Source of the DNA: a virus
Direction: 5' to 3' (one strand)
IMG/VR virus record: IMGVR_UViG_3300009537_000124
Span: 1 to 29,196 of that record
Length of the DNA: 29,196 nucleotides
In this document: one piece after another, positions 1 to 5,718 of the stretch
Layout: each line of letters begins with the position of its first letter
Numbering within the stretch: position 1 is the stretch's first letter
The notes under the pieces: model-generated
Database searches by the model: none
What the model saw: only the letters and a program-made list of their open reading frames with translations
Told to the model about the DNA's origin: nothing
Translations under genes and position numbers: made by a program

Positions 1-288
1 GGCAACACAGCAGCACTGGACATGCACTTGCTTGAGTGCGATGAAATCGACGGACTCAGAGAGGCGATTGAAGCCGAAGTATGGCAAGCCCTCGCATGCG
101 ATGAGCTGGACACCTCAGACATTGAGCGCGACTGTGCGGCAGACGCCTTCCAAATTGCACTTTACGAAACCTACAAAGACGAGCTGCCTGCGCTGGCGCA
201 ATGGTTTGAGCCGCGCTGCTCATACCGCGATTTTGACGCAAATGTCCGGGCGTTGGTTGAGGCTGAAATTGATTTGAGGATGAATTGA
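1..288 (+). CDS. Acidic hypothetical protein, 5' end probably outside the window
   Basis: The reading frame is open from the first base of the window. The first ATG at 22 has no recognisable Shine-Dalgarno, so the true start may lie upstream. From ATG 22 it would give 88 residues, rich in Asp, Glu and Ala and probably mostly helical. I recognise no family. The stop (TGA 286-288) overlaps by one base the ATG of the annealing-protein gene, so it belongs to the same early operon as the recombination genes. A role in phage DNA metabolism is only a guess from context. Confidence 0.6.
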   Translation, partial: GNTAALDMHLLECDEIDGLREAIEAEVWQALACDELDTSDIERDCAADAFQIALYETYKDELPALAQWFEPRCSYRDFDANVRALVEAEIDLRMN

Positions 289-800
289 TGAACACAGAAA
301 CGGGCATTGTCAGAATACATGACAAGGATTACAAAACGGTCGCGCTCAGGGTTAAGCAGTTTCGTGCCGACCACCCCGACTGGTCAATTGTCACAGACGT
401 GGTGGATCTGAACGCCGAGGGCGCGGTTATCAAAGCAACGGTAATGGACGAACGCAAGCAGGTTATGGCAACGGGCTTGGCCGAAGAAAAGCGCGGCTCC
501 AGCGGTATCAACAAAACCAGCGCACTTGAAAACTGTGAAACCAGCGCAGTAGGCCGCGCCCTCGCGTTTTTAGGCTACTGCACTACAGACATTGCTTCGC
601 AAGAAGAAATTGAAGCTGCCAACACGCCCATATCTGATGAACGGCTGGCAGAACTTCGGGCGAACGTCGAAAAGTATGGCGTTGACCTGCCCAAGTTTTG
701 CCGCTACCTGGGCGTTGAGTCCTTGCCTGAAATTCCTGTGTATAAGTGGCCCATGGTCGAAAAGGCCATCGAATTGAAAAAGAAAAGGGCTGCTGCATGA
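288..800 (+). CDS. Putative single-strand annealing / recombination protein (Erf/Rad52-like group)
   Basis: 170 residues. The central motif NKTSALENCETSAVGRALAF followed by LGY (about residues 74-97) resembles the conserved core of small phage proteins annotated as single-strand annealing or Erf-like recombinases. The C-terminal part (DLPKFCRYLG then a Lys-rich helix) looks like the C-terminal segment common in these proteins. The next gene is a YqaJ-type exonuclease, the usual partner: the exonuclease makes 3' tails and the annealing protein pairs them. ATG 288 is chosen because GAGGA lies at 276-280 and it overlaps the previous stop; a TTG at 285 is an alternative. The family call rests on motif memory and gene context, so the exact superfamily is uncertain. 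Confidence 0.7.
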   Translation: MNTETGIVRIHDKDYKTVALRVKQFRADHPDWSIVTDVVDLNAEGAVIKATVMDERKQVMATGLAEEKRGSSGINKTSALENCETSAVGRALAFLGYCTTDIASQEEIEAANTPISDERLAELRANVEKYGVDLPKFCRYLGVESLPEIPVYKWPMVEKAIELKKKRAAA

Positions 801-1414
801 TTATCCAAACCCCAGACCAGTACACAACTGACTGGTGGGAATCACGCCGGGGGCTTCCTACAGCCTCGCGTGCCGACAAAATTCTAACCCCGACCGGCAA
901 GCTGTCCGCGCAGTCCCGCGTATACATAAACGAACTGATTGCCGATGAAATGGGCTTCGGTGATGAGCCAATAGAAACCACCGAATGGATGCAGCGCGGC
1001 ATTGACCTGGAACCCGAAGCCCGTGCCTTTTACGAACTCGCCACGGATGAAATTGTGACGCAAGTCGGGTTTATTACCAATGACGAAATAACGGCGGGCT
1101 GTTCGCCGGATGGGTTGTTAGATCGCCCGGCGGGTTGGGAAGTCAAATGCCCAAAAGCCTCAACCCATATCGGTTATCTGCTCGGCGGCGAATTACCGGC
1201 TTACTACAAGCCACAAGTGCATTTTTCGATGGCCGTAACCGGGCTAAAGGAATGGATTTTCATGTCCTATTTTCCCGGCCTTGACCCGCTGATTGTGCCG
1301 GTCACATGGGATGCCTACACAGACGCAGCGGCCGCCGCAATCCAGGGCTTTGTTGCCCAATTGCAAGCGGCCCGCGAACAACTTGGATTAACTGAAAAGA
1401 GGAAAACAGCATGA
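797..1414 (+). CDS. YqaJ/lambda-exonuclease-family viral recombinase nuclease
   Basis: 205 residues. It is predicted to resect double-stranded DNA 5' to 3' for phage recombination. The PD-(D/E)xK-type signature is visible: an acidic cluster in RGIDLEPEA (E72/E74), then SPDGL (D105) and WEVKCP (E115-x-K117), with the usual spacing and a length normal for the family. The start at 797 gives an ATGA overlap with the annealing-protein stop; a longer reading upstream would overlap that gene by 54 bases without reason. The stop overlaps the next ATG at 1411. Function is established for the family; activity here is inferred. Confidence 0.88.
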   Translation: MIIQTPDQYTTDWWESRRGLPTASRADKILTPTGKLSAQSRVYINELIADEMGFGDEPIETTEWMQRGIDLEPEARAFYELATDEIVTQVGFITNDEITAGCSPDGLLDRPAGWEVKCPKASTHIGYLLGGELPAYYKPQVHFSMAVTGLKEWIFMSYFPGLDPLIVPVTWDAYTDAAAAAIQGFVAQLQAAREQLGLTEKRKTA

Positions 1415-1623
1415 AAAAATACGACATGGTATATCCGCAAAATTACACCATAAACGGCGAAGAAAAAACCCGCTGGATAAACTGCGGTGCGGTGTTTGAA
1501 ACAGACAAAGGCATGTCTTGCAAATTGGAATCAATCCCCGTGGGCGTAGCAACAGACGACGGGGGGCTGTGGTTGCGATTTTTTGAGCCGAAAGCGCGGG
1601 AAAACAAGGAGTCGCCATTTTGA
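1411..1623 (+). CDS. Small conserved phage protein, possible ssDNA-binding accessory protein
   Basis: 70 residues, beginning MKKYDMVYPQNY and ending KESPF. The Shine-Dalgarno GAGGAAA lies just upstream and the start overlaps the exonuclease stop (ATGA). The short beta-rich body (KTRWINCGAVFE, then LWLRFFEP) and the terminal Pro-Phe recall the C-terminal tip of SSB proteins, and the gene directly follows an annealing protein and an exonuclease. The protein is too short for a full SSB and I cannot assign a family. An SSB-like or recombination-accessory role is inference from the tip and the neighbours. Confidence 0.75.
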   Translation: MKKYDMVYPQNYTINGEEKTRWINCGAVFETDKGMSCKLESIPVGVATDDGGLWLRFFEPKARENKESPF

Positions 1624-1839
1624 AACCTGAAACCAACCCGGTCAAACGATTTTTCCAAGGCGGTAAACGGGGGTGGAGACCCGCCATTAACGCCATGTGC
1701 GCAACCTGTGTGGGGTGTACGGCAGAGCTACAGGGAAAAGGCTTTGTGGACGCCATAGAAGCCAGGGTTCAGGGAAACAATCAGCCAGTGTGCCGTTTTG
1801 GGGTGCCCTATTCACCATTTGCGCCCTTACCAAGCATGA
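1620..1839 (+). pseudogene. Cys-rich putative zinc-binding protein interrupted by a +1 frameshift
   Basis: Translation starts at TTG 1620, overlapping the previous stop, with AAGGAG at 1606-1611. The N-terminal part contains MCATCVGC (three Cys). After GFVDAIE (codon 1758-1760) the starting frame loses sense. One base later, the +1 frame (from 1762) reads PGFRETI, then a C-x5-C unit CAVLGC, then PIHHLRPYQA and stops at TGA 1837-1839. The joined product of about 72 residues resembles small phage proteins with a CxxC N-terminus and a CPLxxxRPY-type end. The +1 frame has TAG just upstream (1756-1758), so it cannot be read alone. The simplest reading is one extra base near 1758-1761, from mutation or assembly error. 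Programmed frameshifting is less likely. Confidence 0.65.
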
Positions 1840-1922
1840 ACACAGGCCACGCCAGCTCCGGCGGGTTGCGCGTTTGCCGGTACGCGGGCCGATACCGGCT
1901 AACCCAATTACAAAGGCGATGA
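1836..1922 (+). CDS. Tiny basic ORF (28 residues), doubtful
   Basis: It reads MNTGHASSGGLRV and ends RLTQLQRR; Arg-rich. The only support is its fit in the overlap chain: its ATG overlaps the TGA that ends the repaired Cys-rich frame (ATGA), and its own TGA overlaps the ATG of the next small membrane peptide. It is also the distal part of the unshifted frame of the interrupted gene, so it may be only a remnant. No family recognised. Confidence 0.3.
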   Translation: MNTGHASSGGLRVCRYAGRYRLTQLQRR

Positions 1923-2011
1923 AATCCCTTTTTACAGACATCCTACTCCCCGCCCTTATCGGCGCATGTGTCGCATTGCTTATTTGTTGGCTTGTGGTGG
2001 TGTTGGTGTGA
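1919..2011 (+). CDS. Small single-span membrane peptide (30 residues)
   Basis: MKSLFTDILLPALIGACVAL followed by LICWLVVVLV: an N-terminal Lys, then one hydrophobic segment covering about residues 8-30. The start overlaps the previous TGA (ATGA at 1919-1922) and the stop overlaps the GTG of the ninB-like gene (GTGTGA). Similar tiny membrane peptides are common in phage early operons, but I recognise no specific family. The coupling at both ends and the coherent transmembrane composition argue that it is translated. Confidence 0.5.
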   Translation: MKSLFTDILLPALIGACVALLICWLVVVLV

Positions 2012-2385
2012 CAGCCCAGACCTTTGTTCTGCCAAAAGGCAAAGACGCGCTGCTGGCCTTCCTTGACCGCCTGCCAATGGCCCGAAAGTGGCGGGTCACG
2101 GTTGATATTTACAAAAAGACGCGCAGCAATGAACAGAATCGCTATCTCTGGGGAGTGGCGTACAAAGCCCTGGAAGATGCCACCGGCCAGCCAAAAGAGG
2201 ATTGGCACGAGTACATGCTTGGCGAGCACTTCGGATGGGAAGAAGTCTCGCTATTCGGCAAAAAGAAACTTCGCGCAATGAACCGCAGCAGCAAATTATC
2301 CACGCTGGAATTTATGGGCTACGTTGCTTTTATCCAGCAACGCGCAGCGGAACATGGCATTTACATTGCGGACCCGAACGAATGA
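2008..2385 (+). CDS. ninB: NinB-like recombination protein
   Basis: 125 residues from GTG 2008. Features typical of NinB: the strand KWRVTVDIYKKTRSNEQNRY, LWGVAYKALE, a WHEYM segment, and the C-terminal STLEFMGYVAFIQ block ending in GIYIADPNE. Lambda NinB (Orf) is a recombination mediator that modulates RecA/RecBCD-type pathways and binds ssDNA. The GTG start is chosen because it overlaps the stop of the small membrane peptide and leaves the normal family N-terminus; an upstream ATG at 1966 would add 14 residues copied from the overlapping gene. The place among recombination genes agrees. Confidence 0.85.
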   Translation: MTAQTFVLPKGKDALLAFLDRLPMARKWRVTVDIYKKTRSNEQNRYLWGVAYKALEDATGQPKEDWHEYMLGEHFGWEEVSLFGKKKLRAMNRSSKLSTLEFMGYVAFIQQRAAEHGIYIADPNE

Positions 2386-2681
2386 CCACAGCCGCGCAAA
2401 AAGCCGCAAAGGGTCAGCCCTGCATGTTGCGGATACCGGATATATGTAACTGGGACTGGGAGACAACGGTACTGGCGCATACCGGCAGCGGTACAGGCAA
2501 GCGGCGGGATGATGCCGATGCGGTATACGCCTGCTCAAGCTGCCACAGCGCCATTGACTACCGGAGCAGACGGTTTCTGGCGCATGACCAGGAGATTCAA
2601 AAGGTGCTACACGAGGACCGCATTTATTTTATCCAACAGGCAAAAAACAGAATGAGCGTGATGAATGGACAAAAAAACTGA
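2382..2681 (+). CDS. YbcO/DUF1364-like putative nuclease
   Basis: 99 residues. The start ATG 2382 overlaps the ninB stop (ATGA). The pattern is QPCMLRIPDIC (C14, C22), then TTVLAH (H33), then ACSSCHSAID (C51, C54, H55), which matches the DUF1364/YbcO family of small phage proteins with an HNH-like, zinc-binding fold. In lambdoid phages these genes lie in the ninB-ninG recombination region, as here. Nuclease activity is a family prediction, not shown by this sequence. Confidence 0.82.
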   Translation: MTTAAQKAAKGQPCMLRIPDICNWDWETTVLAHTGSGTGKRRDDADAVYACSSCHSAIDYRSRRFLAHDQEIQKVLHEDRIYFIQQAKNRMSVMNGQKN

Positions 2682-2820
2682 CCTGGACGAATTCGAGCGC
2701 GATTGCCGCGAGCGCCATGCGTACCAGGCTTTGGCGGCAATAGAGCGGTTTCGCCAGCGCAAAGCTGCGCGGGAAAAGGCGAAAACGGACGCACTACTGG
2801 AAAAGAGGGAACAGACATGA
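2665..2820 (+). CDS. Small highly charged helical protein (51 residues)
   Basis: ATG 2665 lies inside the end of the preceding gene, and the TGA at 2818-2820 overlaps the start of the GH5-like gene. It begins MDKKTDLDEFERDCRERHAY and is then rich in Arg, Lys, Glu and Ala through the end, suggesting one long charged helix. No family recognised. Continuous coupling to both neighbours supports translation. Confidence 0.6.
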   Translation: MDKKTDLDEFERDCRERHAYQALAAIERFRQRKAAREKAKTDALLEKREQT

Positions 2821-3833
2821 TTTTAATCAGATTGATTTTGTCAGCGATTGCCGCGCTGATGGCGCTAAGCGCATGGGCGGGTGACGTTATGCCGGCCAAC
2901 TGGCCGTGGCGCGGAGTGACGCTTGATTACCGCGCCGAAGTACCGGATTTGCAGCGATTGAAAAAGCGGCTGCCGGAACTGAACCAGATCCGCGTCACTC
3001 TCAAGCCCCAAAAGTACCGCGCCGACTATCACCGCATGACCGGGCAAGAGGCACTGGACCGGCTGCTGACAGATGCCGCGATCCTGCTGGATGAGTGCCG
3101 GGAGCTTGGTATAGTAGCCGTGCTATCGATGAGCGATTTTCCGCTGGACGGGAGCATAGACAAATCCGAGCCGAGTTTCTGGCGCGATTACCGGCAGGAG
3201 GTTATCGACACGGCTGGAGTGATGGCGGCGATATTCGCCGACCATCCTGCGGTAGTGGCCTACGAGCTAATCAGCGAGCCTTATCAGCGGGATTGGTATG
3301 GTAATAAAGAACAACCTGATGGCTGGCTGGCGTTGCAGCTTGCCGTACTGCAAGCGATCCGGCGATATAGCGGTGAACAATGGCTGGTGACGAATCCCGG
3401 TTTTGGGGGCGTTGACGCTTACGAGGATTTCCAGCCGTTGAGCGATGACAAAATCGTGTATGGCTTTCATTTTTACAAGCATATCAAGTACACACATCAA
3501 TCTGCTGATGGACACCCGTGGCCGTACCCCGGCTGGATAAAAGATTCCTTCTGGAATCACCACTCTATCCGCGCCAGTATGCGCCATGTCAGAGACTTTC
3601 AGGAACGGCACGAGGTGCCTGTGTGGATGGGGGAATTCTCTACCAAAGTTTATGCCCCCAACGCGGCCCGCTGGCTAACTGATGTGGCCGACGCGGCCAA
3701 GCGCAACCACTTTGGCTGGTCGTATCATTCTTACGGGGGTGCGAAGGACTGGAATCCAGATTATGACAGCGGCCGGATTTATCGCGGAGATCGCACGGAA
3801 AGATGGGACACACTGCGGGAGATATTTAAATGA
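2817..3833 (+). CDS. Secreted glycoside hydrolase family 5-like protein (cellulase-like TIM barrel)
   Basis: 338 residues, predicted to cleave beta-linked polysaccharide outside the cytoplasm. Residues 1-21 form a signal peptide (MILIRLILSAIAALMALSAW, cleavage near A21). GH5 landmarks visible: R59 in QIRVTL, acid/base E154 in YELISEP, H218 and Y220 in FHFYKH, nucleophile E273 in WMGEFS, and W301 in FGWSYH. Two usual GH5 residues look replaced: the Asn before the acid/base is Ser153, and the His after the third strand is not seen in VAVLSMSDFP. ATG 2817 gives an ATGA overlap; a start at 2703 would overlap the previous gene. The following gene is a lipoprotein coupled by ATGA. The substrate cannot be read from the sequence. 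Such an enzyme in an early, recombination-type operon is unusual; it may act on host exopolysaccharide or serve as a lysogenic-conversion factor. Confidence 0.85.
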   Translation: MILIRLILSAIAALMALSAWAGDVMPANWPWRGVTLDYRAEVPDLQRLKKRLPELNQIRVTLKPQKYRADYHRMTGQEALDRLLTDAAILLDECRELGIVAVLSMSDFPLDGSIDKSEPSFWRDYRQEVIDTAGVMAAIFADHPAVVAYELISEPYQRDWYGNKEQPDGWLALQLAVLQAIRRYSGEQWLVTNPGFGGVDAYEDFQPLSDDKIVYGFHFYKHIKYTHQSADGHPWPYPGWIKDSFWNHHSIRASMRHVRDFQERHEVPVWMGEFSTKVYAPNAARWLTDVADAAKRNHFGWSYHSYGGAKDWNPDYDSGRIYRGDRTERWDTLREIFK

Positions 3834-4069
3834 TTATTCGGATTGCTTTAGCGCTTTTGACTTTGGTATTTCTGGTTGGCTGCGAGAACCCCGACTGGTG
3901 GACGGCACCGCTAGACTATTATTGCACTGAAGATGAAATGGTTGTCGTTGACCGCGAGACAGCGGCTTGTGGTGAACATACGCAGTGGACGGGCAGTTTT
4001 TGTTATGGCACTGCCATAATGCGGCGGTGTAGCGTAAAGCAGACACCCCGGAGGATGAGTGATGAGTGA
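3830..4069 (+). CDS. Small Cys-rich predicted lipoprotein
   Basis: 79 residues. The N-terminus MIIRIALALLTLVFLVGC carries a lipobox (LVGC, Cys18). Residue +2 is Glu, so outer-membrane sorting is expected. The mature part has four more Cys (in DYYCTE, TAACGE, SFCYG, RRCSV), suggesting disulphides in the periplasm. The start overlaps the GH5 stop (ATGA), so the two exported proteins are translationally coupled. Known small phage lipoproteins include superinfection-exclusion proteins that block receptors; that role here is speculation. No family recognised. Confidence 0.72.
   Translation: MIIRIALALLTLVFLVGCENPDWWTAPLDYYCTEDEMVVVDRETAACGEHTQWTGSFCYGTAIMRRCSVKQTPRRMSDE
4040..4059 (+). repeat. 20-base direct repeat, copy 1 (carries Shine-Dalgarno)
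   Basis: The sequence cagacaccccggaggatgag recurs exactly at 4318-4337. It ends the lipoprotein gene and supplies GGAGG for the next start at 4062. The two copies are read in different frames, so DNA-level duplication, not protein similarity, explains the identity. Confidence 0.9.
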
Positions 4070-4343
4070 CGTTATCTGTACATACTGCAACGGTGCAACC
4101 GCTGCCGGATGCGGAATGTGTGTGCCGCGAGCCGTCAAGACATCAGATTTGCTGATTGCAAGAAAACTACAAGCACAAGCGGATCGCATTATGGAATTGG
4201 AAGCAGAGATTGAGCGGCTGGAGGGCGGCATCAAAGCGTTGATAAGCAAACATGCGATTGCAAGGGGGCAGCTTTATCACGGGGGTATTGTGAATGAGCT
4301 GAAAAACCTTTTACAAACAGACACCCCGGAGGATGAGGCATGA
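4062..4343 (+). CDS. Small CxxC / coiled-coil protein
   Basis: 93 residues from ATG 4062, with GGAGG at 4050-4054. The N-terminus has CTYC (C6, C9) and CGMC (C17, C20), a likely zinc knuckle. It is followed by a heptad-like helix (about residues 34-62, KLQAQADRIMELEAEIERLE) and a short C-terminal helix ending QTDTPEDEA. This domain order suggests a DNA- or protein-binding regulator or accessory factor. No family recognised. It overlaps the end of the lipoprotein gene by 8 bases and its stop overlaps a tiny downstream ORF. Confidence 0.65.
   Translation: MSDVICTYCNGATAAGCGMCVPRAVKTSDLLIARKLQAQADRIMELEAEIERLEGGIKALISKHAIARGQLYHGGIVNELKNLLQTDTPEDEA
4318..4337 (+). repeat. 20-base direct repeat, copy 2
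   Basis: Exact copy of the sequence at 4040-4059, 278 bases downstream, again at the end of a gene and again providing GGAGG ahead of an ATG (4340). Here it encodes TDTPEDE in a different frame from copy 1. Confidence 0.9.
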
Positions 4344-4396
4344 GCGAAATTACCGAGCGGGAATATAGTGGAGAGAAAGGCGCTAAACATGGCTGA
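4340..4396 (+). CDS. Tiny ORF (18 residues), doubtful
   Basis: MSEITEREYSGEKGAKHG. It has GGAGGATGA upstream and an ATGA overlap with the previous stop, so initiation is plausible, but nothing else supports it. It is followed by an even shorter frame (4389-4418, 9 residues, MAEFYRAGI) whose stop overlaps the xis-like ATG. Both may act only to carry ribosomes to the xis-like gene, or may be debris of a gene lost by deletion. Confidence 0.3.
   Translation: MSEITEREYSGEKGAKHG
4350..4366 (+). repeat. 17-base direct repeat, copy 1
   Basis: ttaccgagcgggaatat, repeated exactly at 4400-4416, a 50-base period. Copy 2 directly precedes and enters the xis-like start codon, so the repeat spans a translation-initiation region. 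A local tandem duplication of about 50 bases followed by divergence is the likely origin. Confidence 0.85.
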
Positions 4397-4399
4397 ATT

Positions 4400-4416
4400 T
4401 TACCGAGCGGGAATAT
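4400..4416 (+). repeat. 17-base direct repeat, copy 2
   Basis: Exact copy of 4350-4366. It ends with the first two bases of the ATG at 4415 and supplies the weak GAGCGGG ribosome-binding sequence of the xis-like gene. Confidence 0.85.
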
Positions 4417-4609
4417 GAAAAACCTCTGGGCTGTGGCTGATATATGCGAGTTTCTCGGCTATAAGCAATCCACTGTGTACAGCCGCATTATTTGCAAGCC
4501 GGATTTTCCGAAGCCGGTTCGTCCTGGCGGGTGCAAGCCGCGCTGGTTCGCTGAGGAAGTCGAGCGTTGGGTTCGTCAGCAGCGTCCAGCCGGGCCGCGA
4601 GTTCACTGA
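4415..4609 (+). CDS. AlpA/excisionase-like DNA-binding protein (candidate recombination directionality factor)
   Basis: 64 residues. A winged-helix/MerR-type HTH: DICEFLGYKQSTVYSRIICK is followed by DFPKPVRPGG and PRWFAEEVERWVRQQ, the normal layout of AlpA/Xis-like proteins. It lies at the end of the + operon and converges on the integrase gene, overlapping it by 122 bases. By position it would promote excision by binding near attP, or act as a regulator as AlpA does. AlpA-like proteins do either, so the exact role is inferred. Confidence 0.82.
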   Translation: MKNLWAVADICEFLGYKQSTVYSRIICKPDFPKPVRPGGCKPRWFAEEVERWVRQQRPAGPRVH

Positions 4610-5549
4610 CGCGGGGGTTGTAATAAATCATGAGACTGCGTAAATCCCTGTGCCCTATCATTCGTGCTAAATCCAGAACGTCCAGTTTGCGGGCTAGCCG
4701 GGTACAGGCTTCATGTCTGGAGTCGTGGAATGTCAGGTCTTTAATCTCGGCCCGGTCCCGCGCTTTGCGGAATAGCGTAGACGCGCATGCCGCCGACACG
4801 GTGAACAGCTTGGCCCCGTCACCGGGAAGCAGCCCAATCAACCTCACCGCCTCTTTAGACAGCGGCACGTCCCGCCGGTCACGGTTTTTGGTATCAATCA
4901 GCCGCACATGGCGCGGGAACACATTGGCCGGCAGAATCCCGGTCAACTCCCCCAGCCGCATTGCGGTTTCAATCGCCAGCAAAAAAGCTACGGCAACTTC
5001 GTGTGACTTGCATGTGACTTCACCATCAAAGCACAGCGCCAGGCAAATGCGCCTGATTTCATCGTCCGTAATGCGGCGGTCCCGGTGCGCGGGTTCAGCC
5101 AGTCGCTTAACGTCTTTCAGCGGGTCATCGTCAGTCCAACCCCACACTTTGCGGGCTGTGGTTAATACCGCGCCAATCAGGGAGAGTTCACGGTTCACGC
5201 TACCCGCTGAAACCGCCTGTAAGCGCGTGTCGCGCCACTTGGCGAGGTCGTTAGTGGTCAGGTCTTTAAAGCGGATATCAGCCAGTGTATCGCGCTGTAA
5301 TTTGGTTAGCCTGATTTGCTCCCATTTGCGGCCTTTTTTGTGCGGGCTGACCTCGCGGCCGTATCGCTTGAAGGCGTCCCCCAAGGTCAGGACGGACCGG
5401 CTCCCGAGCTTGCCGGTGTCAATTTCCCGCTCGACCTGGATAGCCCATTCGCGGGCCTCGGCTTTGGTGTAAAATGTCGCAGAGCGATAAACACCCTTAC
5501 GGCGTATTTCAACCCGCCACTTGTCTCCGCGTTTTCGGTATGTCGGCAT
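4488..5549 (-). CDS. int: Tyrosine-family phage integrase
   Basis: 353 residues. It catalyses site-specific recombination between attP and the host attB. An N-terminal arm-binding-type region (residues 1-50, beginning MPTYRKRGDKWRV) is followed by a core-binding domain (about 55-155) and a catalytic domain. Catalytic residues seen: R198 in AMRLGE, H275-x-x-R278 in FHDSRHE, H300 in IGHRD, and the nucleophile Y309 or Y310 in MIYYNP. After this comes a 40-residue tail whose coding DNA is antisense to the xis-like gene. A weak -10 (TATTAT, complement of 5578-5583) lies upstream; a TGGCGCA repeat overlaps the leader, so the integrase could repress itself by binding there. Confidence 0.95.
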   Translation of the reverse strand: MPTYRKRGDKWRVEIRRKGVYRSATFYTKAEAREWAIQVEREIDTGKLGSRSVLTLGDAFKRYGREVSPHKKGRKWEQIRLTKLQRDTLADIRFKDLTTNDLAKWRDTRLQAVSAGSVNRELSLIGAVLTTARKVWGWTDDDPLKDVKRLAEPAHRDRRITDDEIRRICLALCFDGEVTCKSHEVAVAFLLAIETAMRLGELTGILPANVFPRHVRLIDTKNRDRRDVPLSKEAVRLIGLLPGDGAKLFTVSAACASTLFRKARDRAEIKDLTFHDSRHEACTRLARKLDVLDLARMIGHRDLRSLMIYYNPRVSELAARLDAADEPNARLPQRTSAACTRQDEPASENPACK

Positions 5550-5566
5550 GGCGTAATTCTGGCGCA
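5548..5566. repeat. 19-base imperfect direct repeat, left copy (candidate integrase arm site)
   Basis: atggcgtaattctggcgca. It matches 5746-5764 at 17 of 19 bases. It contains TGGCGCA (5560-5566) and overlaps the integrase start codon. Together with the other TGGCGCA copies it surrounds the tRNA-like core, the layout expected of arm-type sites. Confidence 0.6.
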
Positions 5567-5618
5567 GTTCGCCGCCATAATAGCCGAAAATGGATGCAAT
5601 GGGATGGAAAATCGGATG

Positions 5619-5625
5619 TGGCGCA
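5619..5625. repeat. TGGCGCA element, second copy
   Basis: An isolated TGGCGCA between the left 19-base repeat and the tRNA-like core. Short on its own; listed because four copies in the same orientation occur within 213 bases of non-coding DNA. Confidence 0.45.
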
Positions 5626-5718
5626 ACCCGTTACAGGATGCGGAGTTGAAGATAAATGCGGGGCGTTGGGGGAAGTTGCAAAAACAGCCGAGAGTCCGAC
5701 CTCCGGCACAAAATTATC

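Noticed and set aside
4630-5472. Long 280-codon + strand frame
   Set aside because: It lies entirely antisense to the integrase, which has all catalytic residues; the + frame shows only Ser/Arg/Leu-rich shadow composition.
5692-5709. Complete tRNA gene
   Set aside because: Only the 3' end pattern is present; there is no anticodon or D arm, so it is treated as an att core, not a tRNA.
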